Assembly (NCBI GenBank): GCA_022843785.1
Contig: JALHMZ010000005.1
Location: 124,001-188,000, forward strand
Direction: 5' to 3'
DNA length: 64,000 bases
DNA from: Nitrospira sp.
GTDB lineage: Bacteria > Nitrospirota > Nitrospiria > Nitrospirales > Nitrospiraceae
A program made the translations under genes and the position numbers. Positions 8,464 through 17,578 of this stretch are shown one piece after another. The notes under the pieces are model-generated. The model did no database searches. It saw only the letters and a list, made by a program, of their open reading frames with translations, and was not told the DNA's origin. Within the stretch, counting starts at the first letter, position 1, and every line of letters begins with the position of its first letter.

Positions 8464-10170
8464 GTGCTCGTGTCGCTGGTACTCATCGTTCCATTTCTCC
8501 TCCTATCCGCCGCCGGCATCATGATGATCGGCGGTGAGACGTCGCGTTTCACCCGCGCGAAAGCGGCCGCCTATCCCGTCGGTCTGGCATTCCTGGGCGC
8601 CATAGGCGTCCTGACCCTGGTCTCATCGCAGAGTCCCATCACGATTCGATTCTATGATCCGGCCTCCGTCTCTTCCTTCATTATTCCCATCGGCTTCTAT
8701 GTTGACCGGCTGAGCGCGGTCATGATGACACTGATCACGGGTGTCAGCACCATTATTTACTGCTACTCGACCAGGTATATGTACCAGGATGGGCATGCGC
8801 GCCGGTATCTTGCGTTGATTTGCCTGACCGACTTCGTATTGATCTGCATGGTCTCGAGCGGCAATCTCATGATGTTGTTTCTCTTTTGGCAAATCTTGAG
8901 CTACCTGCTCTACCTGCTCGCGCACAACCATGTTCACCCCGGCACGTTGGCGGGCGCGTTCAAGACGTTCACGCTGCTGCGTGTTGCCGATACAGCATTT
9001 CTTGCCGGTATTGTCCTGGCGTATCAACTCTACGGCACCCTTGAATTCCAGGAGCTGTTTGCCAGAGCGGCCGCCACGCCCGTGACCATTTCGATCCTGC
9101 CCGGAATGGATGTCAGCGCCGCAACGGCTGTGACGCTCCTCCTTTTTATCGGTGCGATGGGCAAATCAGCTCAGTTTCCGCTGCATCTGTGGCTGCCGGG
9201 ATCGCTGTTTGCACCCACGCCGGTCCACGCATTGCTGCACGCAGGTATCATCAACGCCGGAGGCTTTCTCATTAACCGCCTCGCGCCGCTCTTCGGATTG
9301 AGCTCAACCACCCTACACGTCGCCTTTGTCATCGGGACCCTGACAGCCGTCCTCGGCGCAACGATGATGCTGGCCCAAAACGACATCAAGAAGACACTCG
9401 GCTTCTCAACGATCGGCCAAATGGGCTATATGATCATGGAATGCGGCCTGGGGGCCTTCTCGCTCGCCGTGTTCCATCTGATCGCGCACGGTCTTTTCAA
9501 GGCCACGGTCTTTCTCAATTGTGGAAATATCATTCATAAGGCGCGACAGGAGCCGCATGTTCCACATGTGGACCATGCCGACGAGGAGTCGGGATTTTCT
9601 CGCTTGGCTTGGTCGACCGGATTTGTGACGACACTCTTTATTCCGCTGCTCATCTTGCTGGTCACGCACGGAGTCCTGCACATCCCCTTGCTGGAATCCC
9701 AGGGTACCGTCATTATCCTGTTCTTCATCTGGATCACCTCGTCGCAGGCGATCCTGACGCTCATACGACTTCGTGCCGTAGCTTCGTGGAAAGTGTCGGC
9801 CATCATGCTGCTGACGCTCCTGTTCATCGTGTTCGTCTATCTGTTCGCCGTCGAGTCGTTCACCGCATTCCTTTACCCCAACCCGGAACAGGTGGCGTCG
9901 TATTTCAGAGCCGCCGATCTCCCGGATTGGCTTTTCGACCTCATTGTCGTGATGGCCGCGCTCATGACGGTCCTGGGCTGGACCTATCTGTACATGCGTG
10001 CCCACGGTCGCACGGTCTGGATCCCGGCCTGGATCGAAGGCCTGAGAATTCGACTCTATACGGTGTTCCTGAACCGGATCTATGCCGATGAACTTTATCA
10101 GCTGATCAGCTTGATGACCACGCAACTGATTCATCGGCTGGACAAGCTGGAACGCGGGTGGTCTCGATGA
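8464..10170 (+). CDS. dabB: DabB-like / NuoL-like membrane subunit of inorganic carbon transporter (copy 2)
   Basis: A 568-aa paralogue of the preceding protein, with the same NuoL-like core (LHLWLPGSLFAPTPVHALL, HAGIINAGGF, LGFSTIGQMGYM) and long near-identical C-terminal stretches. It starts at GTG 8464 with GGAGA 8 bases upstream, after a 215-bp gap without a gene. It overlaps the next gene by ATGA at 10167-10170. Two full-length DabB paralogues in one DAB operon is unusual compared with the two-gene dabBA type. They may form a heteromeric membrane part or be alternatives. Confidence 0.88.
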   Translation: MLVSLVLIVPFLLLSAAGIMMIGGETSRFTRAKAAAYPVGLAFLGAIGVLTLVSSQSPITIRFYDPASVSSFIIPIGFYVDRLSAVMMTLITGVSTIIYCYSTRYMYQDGHARRYLALICLTDFVLICMVSSGNLMMLFLFWQILSYLLYLLAHNHVHPGTLAGAFKTFTLLRVADTAFLAGIVLAYQLYGTLEFQELFARAAATPVTISILPGMDVSAATAVTLLLFIGAMGKSAQFPLHLWLPGSLFAPTPVHALLHAGIINAGGFLINRLAPLFGLSSTTLHVAFVIGTLTAVLGATMMLAQNDIKKTLGFSTIGQMGYMIMECGLGAFSLAVFHLIAHGLFKATVFLNCGNIIHKARQEPHVPHVDHADEESGFSRLAWSTGFVTTLFIPLLILLVTHGVLHIPLLESQGTVIILFFIWITSSQAILTLIRLRAVASWKVSAIMLLTLLFIVFVYLFAVESFTAFLYPNPEQVASYFRAADLPDWLFDLIVVMAALMTVLGWTYLYMRAHGRTVWIPAWIEGLRIRLYTVFLNRIYADELYQLISLMTTQLIHRLDKLERGWSR

Positions 10171-11474
10171 CAGACATGGGCATACTCTGGGTGTTGGCCG
10201 GAATACCGTTCGCGGGTGCACTCGTCTGTCTGGCGTTTGGGTCCGATCCCTACCGTGTAAAAATGTGTGCGATTGGCTTCTCTATCATCAGCCTTGCGGC
10301 AACCGCCGTAGTGGCCAACCGGCTTCCGATTCCCTCCGGTGGTTTCCTACCGCTCTATTTACTGCCGGTCGCAGCCGTGGTGGCTACATTAGGCCAGCCG
10401 GCGCACGAGCACCACCGACTCTCCTGGACCCTGACCTTGATCTTTCTCGGTTTGGGAATGGCCGTGCTCACCGGGGGCAATACGTTCGGTCCGCTCTGCC
10501 TGATCTCGATCATGCTGATGATCATGTTCCTCCTCTACCGTCATCACACGACGCTTTGGCCGATCTCCTGGTGGGGCATCGGTTCCTTCGGTGTCGGTGT
10601 TGTCGGCGCGGGCCTTGCTCTCGTGGCGGGACCGCCCGTCTCCTCGGTGGCATCTCTGGCAACCTGTGCCGTTCTGTTGCCGCTCATGCCCCTTCATGAC
10701 GGGTACCTCACGGCGCTGACGAGGCTGCCGGGTAGCCTCCCCCCATTCATTGTGGTGCTGCTGCCCGTGCTTGGCCTTCACGGACTGGCAACCGCCATGC
10801 CGACGATGCCGAACGAATTCATCGCGGTCGTCAGCCTCCTGGCCCTGGCGAGCTCGCTGTACGGCGCAATCAAGGCGTTGGCCCAATCGCGGGTCCGTCT
10901 GTTGGTGGGCTACGGAAGCGTCTCGTTCTTTTCGATCCTCTGGTGGTTTGTGGCCGGAGCCCACCAGGCGTCGCCGCGCGCGGCCGTACTGGCCGGAGCT
11001 GTCGGCCTCGCCACCGGCGGACTGTTGGTTGCCTGGCAGGTCATCCGCACAAGATACGGCGACGATGTCGACCCTCAGGCCGTCAGCGGCCTGGCCGCGG
11101 TGATGCCGAAATATGCTGTCCTGTTTTCTCTGTTGGGCCTTGCCGCGATGGGAATCCCGCCCTTCGGGGTGTTCGCCGGATTCATGGGGTTGCTGCTGAC
11201 GGCCCCGCCCTCTTCAACGATCGGCCTGTTCATCGCGCTCACAGCGTGGCTTGCCGCCTCGTGGTACATCATGCAAATGGTCCAGCAATTGCTCTTCGGC
11301 ACCCGCCGGCCGGATTTACGTTATGCGGACCTCAGGCATCCCGAATTTTCTTCGCTGCTGATCGTAGTGCTGGCCTTGCTCGCGCTTGGCTTGGCCCCGA
11401 TCAGCTTGTATTCGTCGAATCAGGATCCGAATAAGACCGCCGCCACGGAGCAGTCTCTCGCATGGAACCGATAG
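10167..11474 (+). CDS. NuoM-like membrane subunit of the Dab-type operon
   Basis: A 435-aa, very hydrophobic protein with about 12 helices. Its features resemble a diverged NuoM/MrpD antiporter subunit: MPLHDGYLTALTRLPGSLPP, the short LVGYGSVSFFSILWWF segment where NuoM has its AYSS motif, and MPKYAVLFSLLGLAAMGIPP. It is shorter than NuoM (~500 aa). The start at 10167 overlaps the dabB2 stop by ATGA, and its end overlaps dabA by 13 bases, so it is a coupled member of the transporter operon. Its separate role is unknown. It is the second unusual subunit of this locus. Confidence 0.75.
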   Translation: MTDMGILWVLAGIPFAGALVCLAFGSDPYRVKMCAIGFSIISLAATAVVANRLPIPSGGFLPLYLLPVAAVVATLGQPAHEHHRLSWTLTLIFLGLGMAVLTGGNTFGPLCLISIMLMIMFLLYRHHTTLWPISWWGIGSFGVGVVGAGLALVAGPPVSSVASLATCAVLLPLMPLHDGYLTALTRLPGSLPPFIVVLLPVLGLHGLATAMPTMPNEFIAVVSLLALASSLYGAIKALAQSRVRLLVGYGSVSFFSILWWFVAGAHQASPRAAVLAGAVGLATGGLLVAWQVIRTRYGDDVDPQAVSGLAAVMPKYAVLFSLLGLAAMGIPPFGVFAGFMGLLLTAPPSSTIGLFIALTAWLAASWYIMQMVQQLLFGTRRPDLRYADLRHPEFSSLLIVVLALLALGLAPISLYSSNQDPNKTAATEQSLAWNR

Positions 11475-14400
11475 AGCACGTGACTGAGATTGAATCCCGG
11501 CGGATGGAATTGCGCGGGGTCGTCCGTCTTGCAGGGGAAGTCATCGCCCAGTACTGGCCGATGAGGACTTTCGTCCACCACAATCCATTGCATGGCATCG
11601 AATATCTGCCGTTTGAAGAAGCCGTCAAACGCGGAAAGCAGTTCATGGGCGGCAACGGCTATCTTCCCAGCCATCTGTATCGCGAATACCTCAAGACCGG
11701 CCGAATCCGGTCCGCTCATCTCAGTGACGCACTCGGGTCGCGAGTCATCGATAAGCAGGTGACCATCGGATCGCAGACCGTCACACACGGCGCGGTCTTG
11801 CATGCCTGTCTTGCTGATGGACTTTGTGCTCCGGCCATGGAGCCGCTAGACGATCAATTGGAAGATCCGGACAGGCCGCTGATCGACGCACTCGCCCGTA
11901 AGTTGGAGTCCGTGCTTCTTCCTTTTTCGCTGGATGATCGCATCCGGAAAGTCGTGGATGAAAACCAGGCTGCGCTTTGCCGATGGCTCACCCTCTCACA
12001 CTGGTGCGATGACACGCTCGGCACACAAATCGTCCAGCAGATCAACGATCAAATGATCAAATGGTGCGGCGCCTTCCTGGACGAGGGCCATGCCACATGG
12101 GTCATGCCGGGACGTGAAAAGGGTCTGTACGAAGCCTGGAAGGCCATGGCCTCCCACGAATGGTCTCCCTGCGGGATCAAAGACAGTCGCGAAAAAATAG
12201 GGCAGTTGCCGGACTATCCGGAAGACGCGCTCCTCGAAAGCCTGGACGCACTGGGGATTCCCGGTGAACTTCGGCAGGATTACCTATCGTTACAATTGAC
12301 TGCGCTGCCGGGCTGGGCCGGCTTCATCAAGTGGCGTGGAGAGGAGCGTCACTACCCCTGGCAGCAGGCTCACCCGGTCGGCCTGGTGAAGTTTCTGGCG
12401 ATTCGTCTCTGGTACGCGCGTGAACTGGTCCAGCAGGCGTGTACGGACCATCTCGGCATCGAAGGTCGATATGAAGCTGTGACGGCCTACATGCGCGACT
12501 ATCCCGAAGAATATTATCTGCGACGGCAGCGGGTGGCCGGCCGGTTACCCGCCCTCTATGCCGAGGAAGTCGACCGGCTCTCGCATCGGAAGGGGCAAAG
12601 TTGGAGCAATATCCTCACGCGGTACCGTGCCGAAGTCATTCCCCGGCTGCAAGCGGCCGGGCGGCGTGGGGCCGCGCGCCGGCTGCTCGCCCTGGCCCGT
12701 TCGTTGACTATTGATGCAACCGGACTCCTTGAAAGTGCCCCCGCGGACCTCAAGCAACTCGTCGACTGGATGGAGGCGTTCCCCGAATCGGACCATGGGC
12801 CGGTATGGCTCACTGCCCTGGAGGCCGGCTACCGGGAACAGCTCTTGGAACACCTGCACGCACGTACCGAAAACCCCGCTGCCTCTGAGACAGCGCGCCC
12901 GCACTCACAATCGGTCTACTGCATCGACGTCCGGTCGGAACCGTTCCGCCGCCACCTCGAATCGGTCGGACCGCATCAGACCTTCGGCTTTGCCGGCTTC
13001 TTTGCCGCCTTCATCCGCTTTCGGGCCTGGGGGAAGGAGCATGATACGGAACAGTTCCCGGTCATCATGCGGGCGAAGAATGAGGTCCGGGAGATTCCGC
13101 GCAGCTATCTCGATCACAAGGTATCGCTGTATGCGGCGCGGGCCAAGTGGGTGCATGCGGGTCATACGCTCCTGCACGATCTAAAAGAAAATGTCGTGAC
13201 CCCCTATGTCATGGTGGAATCGCTTGGCTGGTTTTACGGTCTGCCGATTTTCGGCAAGACATTGGTCCCGGCGCTCTATCAGCGCTGGACCGCCTGGTTG
13301 CGACGGCTGTTCGTCCCCTCTCTGGCCACCACGTTGACGATAGACAAGCCGGGGCCCGGTGAAACCGCGGAGATGCTTGAAGCGGAGCAACAGGCCACAA
13401 TCAGGGAGGCTTTGCACGAACAACTCGGACTCCGCAGCTCCCGTATCACATCTGCGCTCGTCGAAGGCCTGCGTCAACGGGCGCTGACGGTGGAAGGAGA
13501 CCCGGAGCCGCCGATCGCTGCCGAAGAAATCGAGCGGGCCGGACTCACGCTCGAGACCATCAACGCCTTTGTCGACATTTTACGGCGGCAATACGATCTG
13601 ACGGCGCGATCCGCGTCACGACATAAAGAACGGCTCACCAGAACCGGTTTCACTCTGGAAGAACAGGTTCTGACCGTCGACACTGCTCTGCGCATGATGG
13701 GATTGACGAGGAACTTCGGGCGGCTCGTCCTCTTCTGCGCCCACGGGAGCACGTCGGACAACAATCCTTACGAATCTGCGCTCGATTGCGGCGCCTGTGG
13801 CGGCAATGAAGGCAAGCCCAATGCCCGTGCCCTCGCGATGATGGCGAACAATCCCAAGGTCCGCGAGCGAATCGCCAATCTGGGGATCGACATCCCGTCC
13901 GACACGCATTTTCTCGCCGGCCAAATGGATACGACGACCGATACCGTACTGCTGCTCGACCTCGAAGATGCCCCGCCGACCCATCGCGCGGACATCGCCC
14001 GACTCCAGGAAGACCTCAAAGTAGCCTCCGCGCTCACCAGTCAGGAACGCTGTGCACGTTTCCCTGATGTCCAACTGGTTCTCGAGGAGACGGCGGCTGA
14101 GGCGCATGTCCGCAGGCGGAGCATGGACTGGAGCCAAATCAGACCGGAATGGGGCCTCTCAAACAATACGTCGTTTCTGATCGGACGGCGGGAGCTGACG
14201 AAAGGACTGGACCTGGGCGGACGTGTCTTCCTGCATTCGTACGATTATCGGGAAGATCCGAGCAATCGACTGCTCGAAGTGCTGCTCACGGCCCCCCAAG
14301 TCGTCGCGCAGTGGATCAATATGGAGCATTACTTTTCAACTGTCGACAACGAGGTCTACGGAAGCGGCAGCAAGATCTATCATAACGTGGTGGGACGCTT

Positions 14401-14740
14401 TGGCATCATGTCCGGCCCCTGGAGCGATCTACGGCTGGGGTTGGCGAGACAAACCGTCATGAACGGGGAGATGCCGTACCATGAGCCGATGCGCTTGCTG
14501 ACTATCGTTGAAACGCCTCGAGTGCGCATCGAAAAGCTGATCGAACGGCACAAAGTGCTTCAGCACTATTATCATAACGAGTGGGTCCATCTCGTCGTGC
14601 TCGACCCGGAAGACCGGGTGTGGTATCGATACCGTCCCGATGGAACGTGGGAACGAATGAATCTGGACAGGTCCAGCAAGGTTGAGAGCGCGGTGGCGGC
14701 CGGGCCACCCGCTTTGGCTCAGCCTGAATCTGATGTATAA
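11462..14740 (+). CDS. dabA: Probable inorganic carbon transporter subunit DabA (DUF2309)
   Basis: A 1092-aa protein of the DUF2309/DabA family, thought to act as a vectorial, beta-carbonic-anhydrase-like subunit that hydrates CO2 when driven by DabB cation flux. Predicted zinc-site residues are present: Cys487-x-Asp489 (VYCIDVRSEP), His761 (FCAHGST) and the cysteines at 776/779 (LDCGACGG). The length is longer than the ~830 aa of well-studied DabA2, in keeping with long-form members. It overlaps the upstream NuoM-like gene by 13 bases and is followed after 32 bases by a PII-like gene. Confidence 0.92.
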   Translation: MEPIEHVTEIESRRMELRGVVRLAGEVIAQYWPMRTFVHHNPLHGIEYLPFEEAVKRGKQFMGGNGYLPSHLYREYLKTGRIRSAHLSDALGSRVIDKQVTIGSQTVTHGAVLHACLADGLCAPAMEPLDDQLEDPDRPLIDALARKLESVLLPFSLDDRIRKVVDENQAALCRWLTLSHWCDDTLGTQIVQQINDQMIKWCGAFLDEGHATWVMPGREKGLYEAWKAMASHEWSPCGIKDSREKIGQLPDYPEDALLESLDALGIPGELRQDYLSLQLTALPGWAGFIKWRGEERHYPWQQAHPVGLVKFLAIRLWYARELVQQACTDHLGIEGRYEAVTAYMRDYPEEYYLRRQRVAGRLPALYAEEVDRLSHRKGQSWSNILTRYRAEVIPRLQAAGRRGAARRLLALARSLTIDATGLLESAPADLKQLVDWMEAFPESDHGPVWLTALEAGYREQLLEHLHARTENPAASETARPHSQSVYCIDVRSEPFRRHLESVGPHQTFGFAGFFAAFIRFRAWGKEHDTEQFPVIMRAKNEVREIPRSYLDHKVSLYAARAKWVHAGHTLLHDLKENVVTPYVMVESLGWFYGLPIFGKTLVPALYQRWTAWLRRLFVPSLATTLTIDKPGPGETAEMLEAEQQATIREALHEQLGLRSSRITSALVEGLRQRALTVEGDPEPPIAAEEIERAGLTLETINAFVDILRRQYDLTARSASRHKERLTRTGFTLEEQVLTVDTALRMMGLTRNFGRLVLFCAHGSTSDNNPYESALDCGACGGNEGKPNARALAMMANNPKVRERIANLGIDIPSDTHFLAGQMDTTTDTVLLLDLEDAPPTHRADIARLQEDLKVASALTSQERCARFPDVQLVLEETAAEAHVRRRSMDWSQIRPEWGLSNNTSFLIGRRELTKGLDLGGRVFLHSYDYREDPSNRLLEVLLTAPQVVAQWINMEHYFSTVDNEVYGSGSKIYHNVVGRFGIMSGPWSDLRLGLARQTVMNGEMPYHEPMRLLTIVETPRVRIEKLIERHKVLQHYYHNEWVHLVVLDPEDRVWYRYRPDGTWERMNLDRSSKVESAVAAGPPALAQPESDV

Positions 14741-14772
14741 CCCCTGATCAATGGCCGGAAAGGAGCGCAGTA

Positions 14773-15111
14773 ATGAGTTTTGCATTGCATCCGATGAAGG
14801 AGATTCGCGTGATCGTCGCCGGGGAACACCGGGCGTTCGTCACCGAGGTATTCGACCGAGTCAAGGCCACCGGCTATACCATCATCGGAAATGTGTCCGG
14901 GAAGGGCCACCATAGCGTGCGCGAGGCTCACTTCATGTTCAGCGAACAGGAGAGCCTGGAGATCATCATGACTGTCGTGCCGGAAGAAAAAGTGGAGCCT
15001 ATTCTGGCAGGGCTTCGCCCGCTCTTCGAACGGCACTCCGGTGTGATGTTTGTGACCGATGTGGCCGTCAGCCGGCAGGAATACTTCGGCAAGAAGCGCC
15101 AGGGACTTTGA
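14773..15111 (+). CDS. PII-like signalling protein associated with Dab transporter
   Basis: A 112-aa protein of the GlnB-like fold (MKEIRVIVAGEHRAFVTEVFDRVKA...). It is longer than minimal divalent-ion CutA types and lacks the uridylylated tyrosine loop of GlnB. A strong AAGGAG site lies upstream of ATG 14773. As last gene of the Dab operon it probably senses an adenylate or carbon/nitrogen signal and adjusts transporter activity, as PII-like SbtB does for SbtA. This is inference from context. Confidence 0.85.
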   Translation: MSFALHPMKEIRVIVAGEHRAFVTEVFDRVKATGYTIIGNVSGKGHHSVREAHFMFSEQESLEIIMTVVPEEKVEPILAGLRPLFERHSGVMFVTDVAVSRQEYFGKKRQGL

Positions 15112-15255
15112 CCGACGGGCGTCGCAGACTTCTCGCCCCATCAGCCCCGGCGGTGCCGTGCGCACCCTCAAGCCCATATCCCGGAATCGCGACGGCTCCC
15201 GGCATTGAGGCCCCGCGTCGAGTCGGCATGTTTCCGGAGTGACCGCCTACGCCGC

Positions 15256-16014
15256 TCAAAAATCGAGAAAGAGATTCAGCGAGAGAACGTGGTTCATGTT
15301 ATCGAGAGTGGACTTATTGATGTATTGATTCATGTACCCGATTTCGACCAGCACCGGTGGTAGCACGCGATAGCCGAACCCGGCAAATCCACGGTTTTGA
15401 TCGAACCCCTGCCTGGCTCCCCAATTCGTATCGTTCAGGTTGACGAAGACTTCATCCCACCCCACGAGACTCACGGGTTGATAAAAGGGAAGCGGCCAGC
15501 TGAGTTTGAACATCTGACGGAACCGCCCGCCGGTCTCGTTTCCGTTGGTTTGCCAGCGCTGTTCAAATCTGGTTCGGCTGGTGAAGGCGCCAAGAGGTGT
15601 CGCCCCTGACCACATATATTGCTGCCAGAACCGGTCTTCGTGGATATTGTCGCCGGCGGCGACAAAGTTGATCACATGGGCATATCCAATCCATACCGTT
15701 GAGTGATCGGTCAGCGCGTAGGCGATCCCCGGACGAATCAAGAGCTGATCCATTTCCTCACCCTCTTCTCGGGACCGGGGCTGGACTTCCATCCACCAGC
15801 GGAATGGCTTGAGACTGGGGTCGATGCCCCCGAAATTTCCTCGTGCCGTCACATTGCCCCAGATCCGAAAATCGTCCGCTAACTCGGCCCTCGCATTTGT
15901 CGATACAAACGGCAACAGACCACATGCAAGAATCGTCAGCATAAGACAGAGGGCTCTAATCAGAGGGTTAGCGGACCGCTTGATTGAATGAGGGCACTTC
16001 ATCGATGCATTCAT
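15256..16014 (-). CDS. DUF2490 family outer-membrane protein
   Basis: 252 aa with a signal peptide (hydrophobic LIRALCLMLTILACGLLPF, cleavage near ARA-EL) and a beta-rich body with many aromatic-terminated strands ending in SLNLFLDF, the typical C-terminal aromatic of an outer-membrane beta-barrel. The pattern WGNVTARG..., RFWQQYMW and RTRFEQRW matches DUF2490. ATG 16014 is chosen because AGAGGA lies 9 bases upstream; upstream in-frame starts at 16023 and 16035 fit less well. It is convergent with the Dab operon. Substrate or function is unknown. Confidence 0.82.
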   Translation of the reverse strand: MNASMKCPHSIKRSANPLIRALCLMLTILACGLLPFVSTNARAELADDFRIWGNVTARGNFGGIDPSLKPFRWWMEVQPRSREEGEEMDQLLIRPGIAYALTDHSTVWIGYAHVINFVAAGDNIHEDRFWQQYMWSGATPLGAFTSRTRFEQRWQTNGNETGGRFRQMFKLSWPLPFYQPVSLVGWDEVFVNLNDTNWGARQGFDQNRGFAGFGYRVLPPVLVEIGYMNQYINKSTLDNMNHVLSLNLFLDF

Positions 16015-16443
16015 GGTCACCATTCCTCTTGTCATGATTAGACGCCTCGCGACAAAACCAGTTTCATTGATCGGAAATGCCCTAACCATCTTCCTCGTTC
16101 AGAAAATGAGCGGCCGAAATCTAGCATAGTCGCCATTTATAAGGCTAGGTCCGTCCATCATCGTCCCACGCAATTGAGAATGTTTTCTTGAGACACCTCC
16201 ACTCGCGTTTCTCCCGTGTAAATCCGTATCCTCCATAGTATGGCCTCCACGACCAGAAATTGTTACCCGAATTGCGCACCGGCATTCTATTGAAGTATGA
16301 CTGCTCACAACTATGGAAGGAGTTAAAGAATATACCCATTCTGCCGATACTGATTTGGTTATGCTAATCGACTCCACCATACACATCGTTCTTTTGAAGA
16401 TGTGCCGAGTGTCGTTAATCCTTGAGAAGGGAAAGACTACAGC
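16015..16443. other. Intergenic promoter-containing gap, no gene seen
   Basis: 429 bases between the divergent DUF2490 and NTF2-like genes. No ORF with a ribosome binding site is seen on either strand. It should contain both promoters; GAGAAGGG (16426-16433) is the ribosome binding site for the following gene. Confidence 0.5.
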
Positions 16444-17328
16444 ATGAAAGCACTCACTCTGCTTCTGGCACTTCTTGGCACTCCCATGCTGTGCCTTGCG
16501 GAGGTGCCCGAACATACGGAAGTGTGCGTCGCGGCCGATAAAGACGATATCGCCGCCTTGTTCAACCGATGGAATGCAGCCGTCAAGACTGGCGATCCTC
16601 ATCAGGTGGTCGCGAACTACGCAGAAAAATCCGTCTTGCTTGCTACGGTATCTGCTAAGCCGCGCCTTACGCCTAACGAAAAAGCAGCGTACTTTCAAGA
16701 ATTTATGCGGAATCAGCCGGAAGGGCGCATTGATTCTCGTACGATCGAGCTCGATTGCAATCTCGCAATCGATGAAGGTCAATATACGTTTCTCTTCAAG
16801 ACCAACGGGGCAACCATAAAAGCCCGGTACTCCTTCATCTACAGGTGGAACGGCAAACAATGGCTGATCATCAGCCATCACTCATCCAAAGTGCCGTCCG
16901 AGCACGCCCCACTTGAGGATCTGCCCCATACGATCGCTCAACATTCTGAAGTCTGCGTGGCAGCCGATGAACAAAGCATCATTGCCTTGTTTGACCGATG
17001 GAAGGAGTCAATCGAAAGTCGCAATGCCCACAAGGTCATGGCCAATTACGCAGCGCGGTCCGTACTACTCCCTCTGTCCTCGACGACACCTCGCCTGACA
17101 CTTGACGACAATGAAGATTACTACCGCCACTTCCTAAAGGATCGCCCGTTGGTGCACGTCCATTCCCGTACAATCGAGATCGATTGCAACACGGCGATCG
17201 ATGAGGGTCTGTACGCGTTTAACTTCCAAAGGACTGGAACCATTGTGAACGCCAGGTACAGTATCGTCTATAAGTGGGACGGTATGCAGTGGCTGATCAC
17301 CAGCGATCACTCTTCTATCCTGCCGTAA
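16444..17328 (+). CDS. Exported protein with two tandem NTF2-like (SnoaL/SgcJ-EcaC) domains
   Basis: 294 aa: a signal peptide (residues 1-19, ending CLA-EV), then two ~140-residue repeats. Each repeat starts EVCVAAD, continues I(A)ALF-RW, then the VVANYA / VMANYA block, IELDCN or IEIDCN, and finishes with KQWLI or MQWLI and xxHSS. This is the cone-shaped NTF2-like/DUF4440 fold, here concatenated. Each repeat has one Cys at the start and one before the Asn in DCN, suitable for an intradomain disulphide in the periplasm. No catalytic residues can be assigned. It is the paralogue of the next gene. Confidence 0.8.
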   Translation: MKALTLLLALLGTPMLCLAEVPEHTEVCVAADKDDIAALFNRWNAAVKTGDPHQVVANYAEKSVLLATVSAKPRLTPNEKAAYFQEFMRNQPEGRIDSRTIELDCNLAIDEGQYTFLFKTNGATIKARYSFIYRWNGKQWLIISHHSSKVPSEHAPLEDLPHTIAQHSEVCVAADEQSIIALFDRWKESIESRNAHKVMANYAARSVLLPLSSTTPRLTLDDNEDYYRHFLKDRPLVHVHSRTIEIDCNTAIDEGLYAFNFQRTGTIVNARYSIVYKWDGMQWLITSDHSSILP

Positions 17329-17578
17329 TAGCCTGCCTGCAAAGTCTGATGGGAAACCTGACACGCTGCCAAGATATATTCCTCTGCCCCTTTATCAGGG
17401 GACCATTCACTGCAGTCACCCCCTACTTTTGATGTTTTCAGCCTAGTTGAGAATTATCCCCGCTCGAATTTATACTACGCAGCATCTTTAAAGAGATGCC
17501 GGTGAATTGCGAGCTTTGGCTACAACATCGTCTCTATTCTGAGGGGATCAACGACTCGGCGTCCAGGGAGGATCTTTT

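Noticed and set aside
6548..11474. Complex I (nuo) gene cluster
   Set aside because: No other nuo subunits are present; DabA and a PII-like gene are in the same operon, which fits a DAB-type transporter.
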